A DNA stretch of 64,000 nucleotides from Desulfosoma caldarium (GTDB lineage: Bacteria; Desulfobacterota; Syntrophobacteria; Syntrophobacterales; DSM-9756). Positions 37,262-45,078 of this stretch are shown piece after piece (positions within the stretch are counted from its first letter, which is position 1; each line of letters starts with the position of its first letter). Location: positions 1 to 64,000 of the forward strand of contig NZ_RJVA01000015.1 of assembly GCF_003751385.1 (NCBI RefSeq). The letters are read 5' to 3'. The notes beneath the pieces were generated by a model. The model made no database searches. It had not been told where the DNA came from and was given only the letters and a program-made list of their open reading frames with translations. The position numbers and the translations under genes were made by a program.

Positions 37262-37405
37262 AGGGAATACCACTGGTCATTTTGTTGCCCACAGCCGTTG
37301 GGCTGATCAATACACCTTCGCATTGCCCTTAGACCGTCGTGTTCGGCGTCATCAACCCTCTCGTCGCTCAAAATGGGGCACTGGCGGCCTCGTTCACCGA
37401 GTGTC

Positions 37406-37600
37406 TTATTCCTCGATGAGGATCGCCCCCGGGGCGCACTCTTCCGCCGCCTGCCGCACTTTCGCCTCCAGATGCGCAGGGACGACGTCCACCATTACCC
37501 GCGAAAGCAATTGGTCTTCATCGTACTGAAAAACTTCGGGGCACACTTTGCTGCAATTGCGATCTCCCATACACAATTCCTCATCGATGCGAACTTTCAT
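37406..37600 (-). CDS. Ferredoxin with Asp in place of a cluster cysteine
   Basis: 64 residues. Cluster motif reads C-M-G-D-R-N-C-S-K-V-C-P: the second Cys of the usual C-x2-C-x2-C-x3-C is Asp, as in Pyrococcus furiosus ferredoxin and Desulfovibrio africanus ferredoxin III, where it gives an interconvertible [3Fe-4S]/[4Fe-4S] cluster. The distal Cys lies in EECAPGAI. Its ATG overlaps the stop of the upstream UspA gene (4-bp ATGA-type overlap), so the two are coupled. Different from the all-Cys ferredoxin at 30216. Confidence 0.92.
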   Translation of the reverse strand: MKVRIDEELCMGDRNCSKVCPEVFQYDEDQLLSRVMVDVVPAHLEAKVRQAAEECAPGAILIEE

Positions 37601-38067
37601 GACAAACCTCCCGTGCCGTCTCCCGAGGTGTGCGGTCGAACCACCAGAACCGGCTTCTTGGCGTTTCGAACCACGCGTTCAGCCACACTGCCGAAGGGAA
37701 AGTGTCCTTTGAGCCCGTGGCTGGTGAGCACCACCAAATCGATGTCTTCGTCATCTATGGTTTGGAGGATCTTTCTTGCCGGATCTCCCCCGAGCACGAG
37801 CCGTCGAAACCTTGGGCATCCCTGCAAATGTTCACGACACAAGGCGTCCAGTCGATCTTCCGCTTCCTTGACAATCCACTGATGAAAGGCCTCCAGATGC
37901 TTTCGCCCCCACTCGCCATACCAGGGCTCATGCCCTGACATATCTTCGACCACAAACAGAAGAAACACCTCCGAGCCGAACTTACCCGCCAGATCCAGCA
38001 CGTAAGGTAAGGCAGCTGACGAACTCTTGGAAAGATCCGTCGGCCAGAGAATTTTGTTGACTTTCAT
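37597..38067 (-). CDS. Universal stress protein (UspA family)
   Basis: 156 residues with the Usp fold: KILWPTDLSKSSSAALPYV at the start and the ATP-type motif LVVLTSHGLKGHFPFGSVAE with RVVRNAKKPVLVV at the end. The glycine pattern of ATP-binding members (G-x2-G-x9-G-S/T) is essentially present (HGLKGHFPFGS, shorter spacing). ATG follows AAAGGAGG. First gene of a two-gene unit with the Asp-type ferredoxin, an unusual pairing suggesting redox-stress control. Confidence 0.9.
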   Translation of the reverse strand: MKVNKILWPTDLSKSSSAALPYVLDLAGKFGSEVFLLFVVEDMSGHEPWYGEWGRKHLEAFHQWIVKEAEDRLDALCREHLQGCPRFRRLVLGGDPARKILQTIDDEDIDLVVLTSHGLKGHFPFGSVAERVVRNAKKPVLVVRPHTSGDGTGGLS

Positions 38068-38210
38068 GGCGGCCTCCTTTGCATTAAGTCGAACTTTTGA
38101 TCTAAAACTAAGCGTGTTCAGAAGGGATCACAAGAGGCGGTGAGACGCTGCTTAGAAGCTGGACCGTCGCCGATGAGGTTTGAAGCCCGCCGCGGCGCTC
38201 GGGAGGGTTA

Positions 38211-38909
38211 ATGAAAATGCCTGAGCATAAAGCAAAAAAGTCTTCCGGGAAGAGCAAAGAAAAAGCCATCGCCAAATCCCCTGTCCAGAGCACAGCTCAG
38301 CACCCTGCTCTTGAGGTGGTCATCAAGGCGGACACGGTGGGCACTTGTGAAGCTCTCGAAGCGGCGCTGGGAAAAATCGCTTCAGAGGGGAGGCGCATCA
38401 AGATCATTCACCGCGGTGTCGGCGAGGTCTCCAAGTCCGATGTTCTAATGGCGGCCACGGCAAGCCACCTGGTTCTAGGACTTGGGGTGGGCTTGGGACC
38501 TAAGGTGGGCATGGTGGCCCGAGACATGGGTGTGGACATTCTGCTCTCTGATGTGATTCACGATCTGGTGGCCGCCCTGGCGGCCCGCGTGTCGCCAGCT
38601 TCGGAGGCAGCGAGCGGCCCGACGACGTCGGGAAAGATTCTGGGCCAAGGCACAATCATCGCCCTTTTCAAGAGCAGTCGGCACGGGATCATCATCGGGT
38701 GCCACATCACCGAGGGCATGTTTCGAGTGGGCGCTCCTTTCCGCGTCATTTCAGCCATGGGCCCCGTGTATTCCGGCGTCATTCAATCCATGCAAATCGA
38801 CCGAAAACCCGTCCAGGAAGCCGTCAAGGGCCGTCAGGTCGGGATCAAGATCCCCGACTGGAAAGGCGCCCGCCTGCATGATCTGGTGGAAGTGTATGAA
38901 AAGAGCTGA
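38211..38909 (+). CDS. Standalone IF-2 C-terminal-like protein (domains III-IV, no GTPase)
   Basis: 232 residues. After a Lys-rich N-terminal tail (1-30), residues 33-130 match IF-2 domain III: LEVVIKADTVGTCEALEAAL, IKIIHRGVGEVSKSDVLMA, then LGLGVGLGPKV. Residues 142-232 match IF-2 domain IV (the C-terminal OB-like barrel): GQGTIIALFKSSRHGIIIGC, HITEGMFRVGAPFRVIS, VGIKIPDWKGARLHDLVEVY. The GTPase domain and domain II are absent and there is no room for them upstream, so this is not full-length infB. ATG preceded by GGAGGG. In true IF-2 domain IV binds initiator fMet-tRNA; here a tRNA- or peptide-binding regulator is possible. It overlaps the downstream methyltransferase by 14 bp. Confidence 0.85.
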   Translation: MKMPEHKAKKSSGKSKEKAIAKSPVQSTAQHPALEVVIKADTVGTCEALEAALGKIASEGRRIKIIHRGVGEVSKSDVLMAATASHLVLGLGVGLGPKVGMVARDMGVDILLSDVIHDLVAALAARVSPASEAASGPTTSGKILGQGTIIALFKSSRHGIIIGCHITEGMFRVGAPFRVISAMGPVYSGVIQSMQIDRKPVQEAVKGRQVGIKIPDWKGARLHDLVEVYEKS

Positions 38910-39549
38910 CAAAGCCAAAGATGATTACGGCACGATTTCACGCGTCTACCACCTGGTGGATGTGGTGTTGGAGGGGTGCCGCAATGGCATGACACGTGCC
39001 CTTCAGCGGCGCGAGCTTTCCAGAGTCTTGGATGTGGGGTGCGGAACGGGTACGCAGGTGGTCAAGCTTCGTGCTGCAGGTCTGCGCGCCGTGGGTATTG
39101 ACATCTCCGCGGCCATGCTTTGTCGCGCCCGAGCCAGGGAGCGTGCAGGCACATCCTCCTTTGTCCTTGGTGACGCTCTTCGGCTTCCATTTCCTGACCA
39201 AGCGTTTGACGCTCTCGTCTTTTCTTTCGCCCTTCATGAAAAACCCCATCCGCAACGCCTGGCCATGTTGGCCGAAGGGCGCCGTGTCTTGAACTCTGGC
39301 GGCCTCGTGGTGGTCTTAGACTATGTCCGCCCCAATGACAGGCGTGCTCGACTTGCGGCCGGATTCCTGGCGTGCATTGAACGCATGGCAGGACGCGTCC
39401 ATTACCGTGCCTTTAGGGATTACATGCAACGGGGCGCCGCCGATGGGGTGCTCACCGCCGCCGGCCTTCGGCTCATGTCCCGCACCCTTTGGCTTCAGGG
39501 CACGGTGGGGCTTTTTGAAGGCCGGTGGGAAACCCCGTCTTCAGGGTGA
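38896..39549 (+). CDS. Class I SAM-dependent methyltransferase
   Basis: About 217 residues from the ATG at 38896, which overlaps the end of the IF-2-like gene (translationally coupled). Motif I VLDVGCGTGTQVVKL (about 45-59), motif II acidic residue in VGIDISAAML, motif IV FDALVFSFALHE, and GGLVVVLDYVRPNDR. Resembles UbiE/MenG-type small-molecule methyltransferases (Methyltransf_11). Substrate unknown. Coupling to the IF-2-like protein hints that the two act together, possibly on a translation component, but that is inference. Confidence 0.88.
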   Translation: MKRADKAKDDYGTISRVYHLVDVVLEGCRNGMTRALQRRELSRVLDVGCGTGTQVVKLRAAGLRAVGIDISAAMLCRARARERAGTSSFVLGDALRLPFPDQAFDALVFSFALHEKPHPQRLAMLAEGRRVLNSGGLVVVLDYVRPNDRRARLAAGFLACIERMAGRVHYRAFRDYMQRGAADGVLTAAGLRLMSRTLWLQGTVGLFEGRWETPSSG

Positions 39550-39872
39550 TTTGACAGGCATCATGTCAGCTATAATTCCGGGCCTGCCGCCCGCCCCAAT
39601 CCAAAGGGTCAGCGCTTCTTCTGAGGGACGGCGTCTGCGTGGTCCGAAAATCATGAGCGGCCACAAGGGCCGCCCCTCCAAGCCCAGAAGCCATTCGCCC
39701 AACCGATGTCGGCCTCAAACCCGCCGAGCAAAGGTGCTGACAAGGCGGGGGAACGAAAGGCCCCATAGAAGCCGATCGCTCTCCCAAAGAGGGGTGCAGC
39801 GCCTTGCCAGCAGGCCATGGGTTCGTGAAGGTCTTGGCGACGGGCCTTTTGCTCCCCTTGGAAAACACGACG
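39550..39872. other. Gap between convergent methyltransferase and cooS
   Basis: Contains an inverted repeat TGACA-N7-TGTCA near 39552-39568 and no gene I can support. Confidence 0.4.
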
Positions 39873-41777
39873 TTAAAGGCCGAGCTTTTGGCGATTCTTT
39901 TCAATGTGCGCCAGGAGCGCATCGGCAGCTTCCTGGGCATCTGGGTTGACGTTGAGCAGACCTCCGGTCACGTCCGTGAGATCCTCGGTGAGCAGCTTCA
40001 CCAGATTGGGCGCTCCCGTGACGTTGGGCACAGGATTCACATAGGTGTAGAGCCCAAAAGCCAAGGCAAAGATGGCATCGATGGTGGCCTTTTGTTCCAT
40101 GTATTCCGGGGCGCAGGCCACCACGGGAAGATCGGGAATGGGAACCCCTCCAAGCGCCTGGGAGATCGCAGCCACCAAATCCGCGCAGCGGCCCGTGTCC
40201 GTGCAGGTGCCATAGCTGAGAACCGGCGGCACCCCTAGAGCTTCACAGACCGCCTTGAGGCCCGGGCCCGCCAGAGCCTTGGCTTCGGGAAGACACAGTC
40301 CGGCCACTTGCAGAGCCGCATTGCCACAGCCCATGGACAACACGAGGATGTCTCGCTTGATGAGTTCCTTGGCCATGCGCACGCTGTGCACATCTTGGCC
40401 GGAATCCCTCAGAGTGGTGCAGGAGACGAATCCTGCCACACCACGAATGGCGCCATCCTTGATAGCCTTGAGCAGAGGGTCCAGAGACCCGCCCAGGGCC
40501 TCGAGGATGCTTTCCGTGGAAAAGCCCACCACCGCTTCACCGAGCCGCAGGCCGGTCACCGGTTCGACACCCTTTCGCCGCTCAGGGAAGTTTTCAATGG
40601 CCATGGTCAGAAGGGTCGCGGCCTGTTCGGCCGCCTTTTCCGGCACGTAATCCAGACGATCCGTTATGCCTTCAAAGGCGACGAGATCACTGACTGGAAT
40701 GAGTTTGAAGTGATACTTCTGCGCGTACAGGGGATCAATGGGCATGGAACAGTTCATGTCGCAGGCAAAGAGATCCACGCAACCGCTGGCCAAGACCGCC
40801 TCCTGCATGATCCAGTTGCCCGTAAAGCCGTAAAAGGCCTCGTCCATGGTCCAGCGCTGAATCATTTCCTGGCCCGTTTCGATGGAGGCCACAACCCGCA
40901 GGCCCTTGGCTCCTGCGGCTCTGGCCTTTTGTTGCCATTCGGGCTGGCGAGCCAGTTGGACCATGGCAAAACCCAGAAAGGGCTCATGGCCGTTGGGAAG
41001 CACGTTCACGTAGTCGGGGTCCAGCACGCCTAAGTCCACGCGCATGCGATGGGGCCTGGGAATGCCAAAGAGCACGTCCTGGCAGTCTTCGTTGACAATC
41101 TGGCTCTGATACGCCATGGCCACGGACATGCGCATGGCCTTGAGGGCCAGACTCACATAATAGCCGTCCACGTTGGTGAGGCAGGAACTGGTGGCGCGCA
41201 GCATCTCGCCGTAGATGCCTCCCGGAAAGATATCCAACTTCTTCCACAGGGCCTGGCGGTCCGGCGGAGCCAGGCGGGCCACAATGTCACTGGGTTCATG
41301 GGCCGGCTTGTTGAAATCGTGCTGGGCAAAATCACACAGGCGCAACGCCGTCTCTTCCGCCGACCCCGAGGTGTCCACGCCCAGGCGCTCCGCAAACGCT
41401 TTTAGCTTCTGCGGCTCCGCCAGCCCAAAAGGGGTTCGGCCTTGAGCCGTGGCCCGCAGGGTGCGCAAGGTCTGTTCCGTGTGATAATGGTAAGTGGAGG
41501 CGCCCAAGACATTGCGCAGCACCATCATGCGCATGGCCATGCCGTCCGCCTTGATGCCGCATACACCCCGCTTGTCCTTTTCCGCATCAGCTCGACACGG
41601 CCCATTGGAGCATAGATCACAGCGTACACCCCCCATGCAAAAAGGACAACGCTTGTCCGGATCGTTGCCGAGCCCCTGGGCCGCATACCGGTCCCAGATG
41701 TTGGTCATCTCGTCGCGCCGAATCCGATCCACCATGGTCTGCACCGACACGTGGTACGACAATCGTTCCTTTTCCAT
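39873..41777 (-). CDS. cooS: Ni-Fe carbon monoxide dehydrogenase catalytic subunit, C-cluster variant
   Basis: 634 residues, CooS/Prismane family; interconverts CO and CO2 with a low-potential carrier. Cys44-x2-Cys47 matches the D-cluster (C-x2-C form, as in Desulfovibrio vulgaris), Cys53, Cys56, Cys61 and Cys73 the B-cluster. C-cluster ligands: His264 (PNGHEP), Cys343 (CDMNCSMP), Cys453 (FVSCTTLR), Cys484 (SMGCGNAA), Cys525 (YGTCTD). The remaining ligand, Cys295 of Carboxydothermus CODH-II in G-x-CCTGxE, is not present: the segment reads VASIETGQE, and there is no Cys between His264 and Cys333. CO chemistry may be altered. GAGGAAGG precedes the ATG. No cooC, cooF or acs genes lie in the window. 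Divergent from a TetR regulator. Confidence 0.93.
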   Translation of the reverse strand: MEKERLSYHVSVQTMVDRIRRDEMTNIWDRYAAQGLGNDPDKRCPFCMGGVRCDLCSNGPCRADAEKDKRGVCGIKADGMAMRMMVLRNVLGASTYHYHTEQTLRTLRATAQGRTPFGLAEPQKLKAFAERLGVDTSGSAEETALRLCDFAQHDFNKPAHEPSDIVARLAPPDRQALWKKLDIFPGGIYGEMLRATSSCLTNVDGYYVSLALKAMRMSVAMAYQSQIVNEDCQDVLFGIPRPHRMRVDLGVLDPDYVNVLPNGHEPFLGFAMVQLARQPEWQQKARAAGAKGLRVVASIETGQEMIQRWTMDEAFYGFTGNWIMQEAVLASGCVDLFACDMNCSMPIDPLYAQKYHFKLIPVSDLVAFEGITDRLDYVPEKAAEQAATLLTMAIENFPERRKGVEPVTGLRLGEAVVGFSTESILEALGGSLDPLLKAIKDGAIRGVAGFVSCTTLRDSGQDVHSVRMAKELIKRDILVLSMGCGNAALQVAGLCLPEAKALAGPGLKAVCEALGVPPVLSYGTCTDTGRCADLVAAISQALGGVPIPDLPVVACAPEYMEQKATIDAIFALAFGLYTYVNPVPNVTGAPNLVKLLTEDLTDVTGGLLNVNPDAQEAADALLAHIEKNRQKLGL

Positions 41778-41843
41778 ACCCTTCCTCCATGATAAGAAAG
41801 CCCTGGCCGTGGGGCGCAGGCAAGGTTCGCGCGCCGCCGTGAA

Positions 41844-41859
41844 GTGAAATTTGCTTCAC
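41844..41859. promoter_or_regulatory. Palindromic operator-like site between cooS and tetR
   Basis: GTGAAATTTGCTTCAC, i.e. GTGAA-N6-TTCAC, 67 bp upstream of cooS and 56 bp upstream of the tetR start. The position suits autoregulation and cooS control by the adjacent TetR protein; the same half-sites recur ahead of the ferredoxin at 30216. Confidence 0.55.
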
Positions 41860-41914
41860 TCATTGGAGCTCATGAGAAAAAAAACGTCAAGGGGTGGATC
41901 GGAAAGGTTGTTTT

Positions 41915-42553
41915 ATGGCCCCACGTAAAGTGAAAGACAATTCTACTTCGAGAAAAGCTTCCCCAACCGCCTGGGGGCGTGGGGGGCGCCGTCAGGAAAT
42001 CGCAGAGGCGGCGTTGCGCCTCGTCAATCGTGAGGGTTTGAAGCGACTCAATGTGTCACGTTTGGCCCGAGAACTAGGCGTGGTGCCGTCGGCGCTCTAC
42101 CGCCATTATGCCAACAAAGACGCCATTCTTGATGCGGTCTTGGAGCTTGTGGGGGAGCGTCTTGCAGAACACGTGGATCAAGTGCGGCGGGAACACTTTT
42201 CGTCCCTGGCCCGTCTGGATGCCCTGCTGGCGCAGCATGTCTTCTTTATCACGTCCCATCAGGCCCTTCCTCGAATCCTTTTTTCCGAGGAGATCATTGG
42301 CGATGCCGAGCAAAGGCGAGCTCGGCTGGGCGAAATCATTCACGCTCACGTCATGCGCATTGCGGCCATCATTCAGGAAGGGCAGCAGGACGGGGAACTG
42401 CGCTCCGACGTGCCGGCGGAAGCCGCTGCCGTTATGTTTCTGGGTATTGTGCAGCCCGCCGCCATTCTGTGGCATGTGAGTGGCGGGCGTTTTGACTTTT
42501 CCGAACATGCCCGTACGGCCTGGAAACTCTATCGACAGTGCCTGAAGCCATAA
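41915..42553 (+). CDS. TetR-family transcriptional regulator
   Basis: About 212 residues from the ATG at 41915 (AAAGG upstream). N-terminal TetR helix-turn-helix (about 25-70: RRQEIAEAALRLVNREGLKR, LNVSRLARELGVVPSALYRH, YANKDAIL), then an alpha-helical ligand-binding domain (75-212). Ligand unknown. Divergent from cooS across 137 bp that contain a 16-bp palindrome; CO dehydrogenase genes are more often controlled by CooA or RcoM heme regulators, neither of which is seen here. Confidence 0.92.
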   Translation: MAPRKVKDNSTSRKASPTAWGRGGRRQEIAEAALRLVNREGLKRLNVSRLARELGVVPSALYRHYANKDAILDAVLELVGERLAEHVDQVRREHFSSLARLDALLAQHVFFITSHQALPRILFSEEIIGDAEQRRARLGEIIHAHVMRIAAIIQEGQQDGELRSDVPAEAAAVMFLGIVQPAAILWHVSGGRFDFSEHARTAWKLYRQCLKP

Positions 42554-42583
42554 AAAAGGACCGCCGCATGCACGGCAGTCCTT
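42552..42583 (-). terminator. Rho-independent terminator for the minus-strand methyltransferase
   Basis: Read leftwards: AAGGACTGCCG, loop around TGCATG, CGGCGGTCCTT, then TTTTTT at 42557-42552. Lies between the convergent tetR and methyltransferase genes; the T-tract serves the minus strand, and the hairpin may also slow tetR transcripts. Confidence 0.8.
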
Positions 42584-42610
42584 GACTCGGTGCCTTTTAG
42601 AACCTCGCCT

Positions 42611-43666
42611 TTATTCCTCGTCGACGATGCTTTCTTTCAGAGCGCGCAGGGTCGGCACGGGAACGGGCAGAAGAATGTTGCGGTCGGGATTGTACATCAT
42701 GCGATAGGAAAACCCACGGTTTCCCTGGGATTCCATGACGCTCCAGCCTCGCACGAGGTACGGGCACGCGTCGTTGAAGCAAATGTACATAAACTCATTG
42801 TCCCATTCGGTAAAGGGCGTCTGAGGAACCCTCCACTTTTTCATGCGCTCTCCACAGTGTGGGCATTGGAGGGTTTTCGCCACATGGCGCTTCCTTTGTT
42901 CAACCTCCTCAGCCGACTTCGCCTCACCTGCATTCAACGCCACGACAGGCCTTGGGCGTCGCCCTTTGGGCACCCCCTTTTTTTCAGCCCACATGGCGTA
43001 GACGGGATCGCTGGGAAGGCCCAGATGGGCATACTTATCGTCGGCAGGGCGTGGTTTACCCTTGGAGATGGCCAGGTGAGTCTTTTCGAATTCCGGCACG
43101 CTGGCAAAAAAATCTTCCACCAAAAAGATGCGTTCTTCTTCGCTGCTTTCCTTCCAGATTTTGACGGCCTTTTGAGGAAACATGCGGTTGGAAAAAATCA
43201 CCAGAAACATGCCCCCAGGTTTGAGGATCCGCGCCACCTCAGCAAAAACCCGAAAGGGCTGCGTCATGTAGTCCACTGAGACCGTATTCAGGACCACGTC
43301 AAAGGTGTTGTCGGCGAAGGGAAGCCGAGGATTGGCGTTGAGGTCGTGAAGCACGTAGCGACTGAGCGCCTTGTTGGACTTCAGTTCGTTGACGTTGAGC
43401 CCCAAGCCCACCACTTCAGCGGGCTGCACCGTAGCGGGAATGTGGGAATCCCATCCCGCCATGAGATCCAGAATCACCGGTTGATCCTCGATGATTAGGG
43501 TACCGATGATCTGTTCCACCGTCTCCAGGGCGACGCGATCCAAATGAGAAACAAAGCGATCCGTTTGATAAAAGACCGCATCGTCCGTCTCATCGACTCT
43601 TTGAAAGGCGTCTTCCGTGTAGACCCATTGCTGGACCTTCTCCTGCATTGCGTTTCTTTCGACCAT
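42611..43666 (-). CDS. SAM-dependent methyltransferase with C-terminal zinc ribbon
   Basis: 351 residues from the ATG at 43666 (AAGGAGCG upstream; an in-frame upstream start at 43744 lacks a site). Methyltransferase core: VILDLMAGWDSHIPATV (motif I, with Met-Ala where GCG is usual), EVVGLGLN, LPFADNTFDVVLNTVSVDYM, ARILKPGGMFLVIF. After about residue 225 a Lys/Arg-rich linker leads to a Cys4 zinc ribbon (CPHCGERM ... CFNDACPYLVRGW), an uncommon combination. Substrate unknown; the ribbon suggests a protein or nucleic-acid target. Confidence 0.82.
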   Translation of the reverse strand: MVERNAMQEKVQQWVYTEDAFQRVDETDDAVFYQTDRFVSHLDRVALETVEQIIGTLIIEDQPVILDLMAGWDSHIPATVQPAEVVGLGLNVNELKSNKALSRYVLHDLNANPRLPFADNTFDVVLNTVSVDYMTQPFRVFAEVARILKPGGMFLVIFSNRMFPQKAVKIWKESSEEERIFLVEDFFASVPEFEKTHLAISKGKPRPADDKYAHLGLPSDPVYAMWAEKKGVPKGRRPRPVVALNAGEAKSAEEVEQRKRHVAKTLQCPHCGERMKKWRVPQTPFTEWDNEFMYICFNDACPYLVRGWSVMESQGNRGFSYRMMYNPDRNILLPVPVPTLRALKESIVDEE

Positions 43667-43848
43667 GCCTCGCTCCTTTCCATGTGCGGACAACAACCTG
43701 TCGGGGTTTGTCCGCTCTTGAAAAAAACCACTCTGAGCAGACATGGCAAGAGGGTTTAGGAAAAATACAGGCCCAGATCGTTTGAAAGTTCAGTTTTTTT
43801 GAGAAACCGCGTCAAGGCGCGCACATTCCGTGCGGGCGTTCTTGTTAT

Positions 43849-43853
43849 TCGGA
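43849..43853 (+). repeat. 5-bp target-site duplication, left copy
   Basis: TCGGA directly left of the IS1380-type tip; identical to 44736-44740. Confidence 0.75.
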
Positions 43854-44004
43854 CCTAAAGCGAGCGATTTAAGCGCAAGAAAATCTCACCTCATGGACTA
43901 TTGAGGTGGGATTGTAGCCAGATCGGGCGCATCCCATACCGCGCAACAGCAACCCAAAAGGTAGAAGCATCACAATGACGCGTGCCACACCCACGACAAA
44001 AAGG

Positions 44005-44274
44005 CACAGCATGATTGGACGGCATTGATGCGTTTTGTGGTCACGCATTTGAATTGACCGATGTTTACGTCAATGGAATGGGACGCCGGACCGTTTGGTG
44101 GCCTCGTCGGGGCGCCCCCCGGGTCACCCCGACGGTATTCGCAATCCAAGTGATGCCGTGCGCATGATTGGGCATGCCCACAAATTCGTGTTCGTCCAAC
44201 CGTAGTGATGTGCGGGTAGACGCCGAGGCGAACCACTCCTCGCGCGCAATTTTTCCGGCGTCATCTGACCGCAT
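44005..44274 (-). pseudogene. REP-associated/Y1-type transposase fragment
   Basis: From 44274 leftwards: KIAREEWFASASTRTSLRL, DEHEFVGMPNHAHGITWI, with the catalytic HUH-type region represented by MPNHAHG, then after a frameshift VNIGQFKCVTTKRINAV. This is the middle and C-terminal part of the IS200-like/RAYT family (COG1943). Both ends are missing. It abuts the ImmA fragment directly (TAA of one, ATG of the other). Confidence 0.7.
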
Positions 44275-44567
44275 TTATCCATTCAGCCCTTCGCTGACCT
44301 TAAAATGCCGGGCAATCGCCTGGAAGGGGCCGTGGTCAAGGGAGGCGGGTTTCCAGAACTTGTTTATCTCATCATCGGGCACGAGAAATTCGGCAACGAT
44401 GCGGCTGCACGCTTGCTCAATTTTCTCTTTGGTAGCCTGCAAGGTATGTAGGTCTAGTGCAGTACTGCTGCCGAGCTAAACGTGTACCAGCTCATGAGCC
44501 TGCGTAAACATCTAAGCCGCTTTACCATCAGCTCCACTGATAAAGACGAGCGGCGCGTCATCACCCA
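44275..44567 (-). pseudogene. ImmA/IrrE-family metallopeptidase fragment
   Basis: Leftwards from about 44567: FVLVGDDAPLVFISGADGKA, TAG, MFTQAHELVHV with the zinc-binding HELVH, TAG, LGSSTALDL, EQACSRIVAEFLVPDDEI, and ARHFKVSEGLNG before TAA at 44275. Matches the C-terminal half of ImmA/IrrE (peptidase M78) proteins, which cleave phage- or toxin-antitoxin repressors. Two amber codons sit in conserved positions (family Gln and Trp). The N-terminal part is cut by the IS end. Confidence 0.7.
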
Positions 44568-44735
44568 CTAAAACAAAATGACGTAAATTTGACGATACAC
44601 GAAACATCAGCGCTCATCCGCAAAAAAGTCACAGTCAGTACCTAAAAGATGGCCATCGGCGTGCCAAAATCGACGCTTCGATGGTCAGGGAGACGATCGT
44701 CAGCTCTGTCTTGCGCCGGAATCGCTCAAATTAGG

Positions 44736-44740
44736 TCGGA
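44736..44740 (+). repeat. 5-bp target-site duplication, right copy
   Basis: TCGGA directly right of copy B of the IS1380-type element. Confidence 0.75.
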
Positions 44741-45078
44741 AATATCGGGCGCACACAAGGAACTGTCCTCACGAGAGTGAGGGACCGTCCGTGGTATCGA
44801 AGAGACCACATCCTCGCGAAAATCTTTGGACCGGCACACAATGTGACTTCAGCATTGTACAATGGCCGAACGGCGCGATGTTTTTGATCGTCCCGCGATC
44901 ATGGTCTTTCGGGTCATCGTGTCGCGGCGAGCACCGCTTCTGCAAAGTGAAAAGGCCATTTATGAAGCTCCCGTGAGACAATGGGACCCATTGCGACGCC
45001 GGTATGGATGGGCTCAACGCTTTGGCTGCAGCCTTTGCCCTTCTTGTTATCCCGCTAAGGACCGGGAAACTTGTGCGA
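44741..45078. other. Gap, no gene recognised
   Basis: Short frames only. I see no domain, hairpin or ribosome site worth reporting. Confidence 0.4.

Larger units (their letters stand above)
43854..44735 (+). mobile_element. Non-autonomous IS1380-type element with replaced interior (copy B)
   Basis: 882 bp. Its left tip and the inverse of its right tip share blocks CCTAA, GAGCGATT and GCGCAAGA, and it is flanked by TCGGA on both sides. The left ~165 bp (to about 44020) and right ~160 bp (from about 44575) align with copy A, including the transposase start codon at 43975 (stop after 17 codons). The transposase interior is gone; instead 44005-44567 holds minus-strand pieces of a Y1 transposase and an ImmA/IrrE peptidase. 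Tips are better preserved than in copy A. Confidence 0.8.

Noticed and set aside
39551-39577. TTGACA and TATAAT near each other after the methyltransferase gene
   Set aside because: The spacer is only 14 bp and no gene follows on that strand, so it is not a credible promoter.
14575-44567. Several pseudogenes have TAG at conserved positions (TrmO, ImmA, PAS, CusA, kaiC), hinting at amber recoding or pyrrolysine
   Set aside because: The same genes carry frameshifts, truncations, or TGA/TAA stops as well, and the replaced residues differ (Gln, Trp, Ser, Tyr). Ordinary decay explains it.
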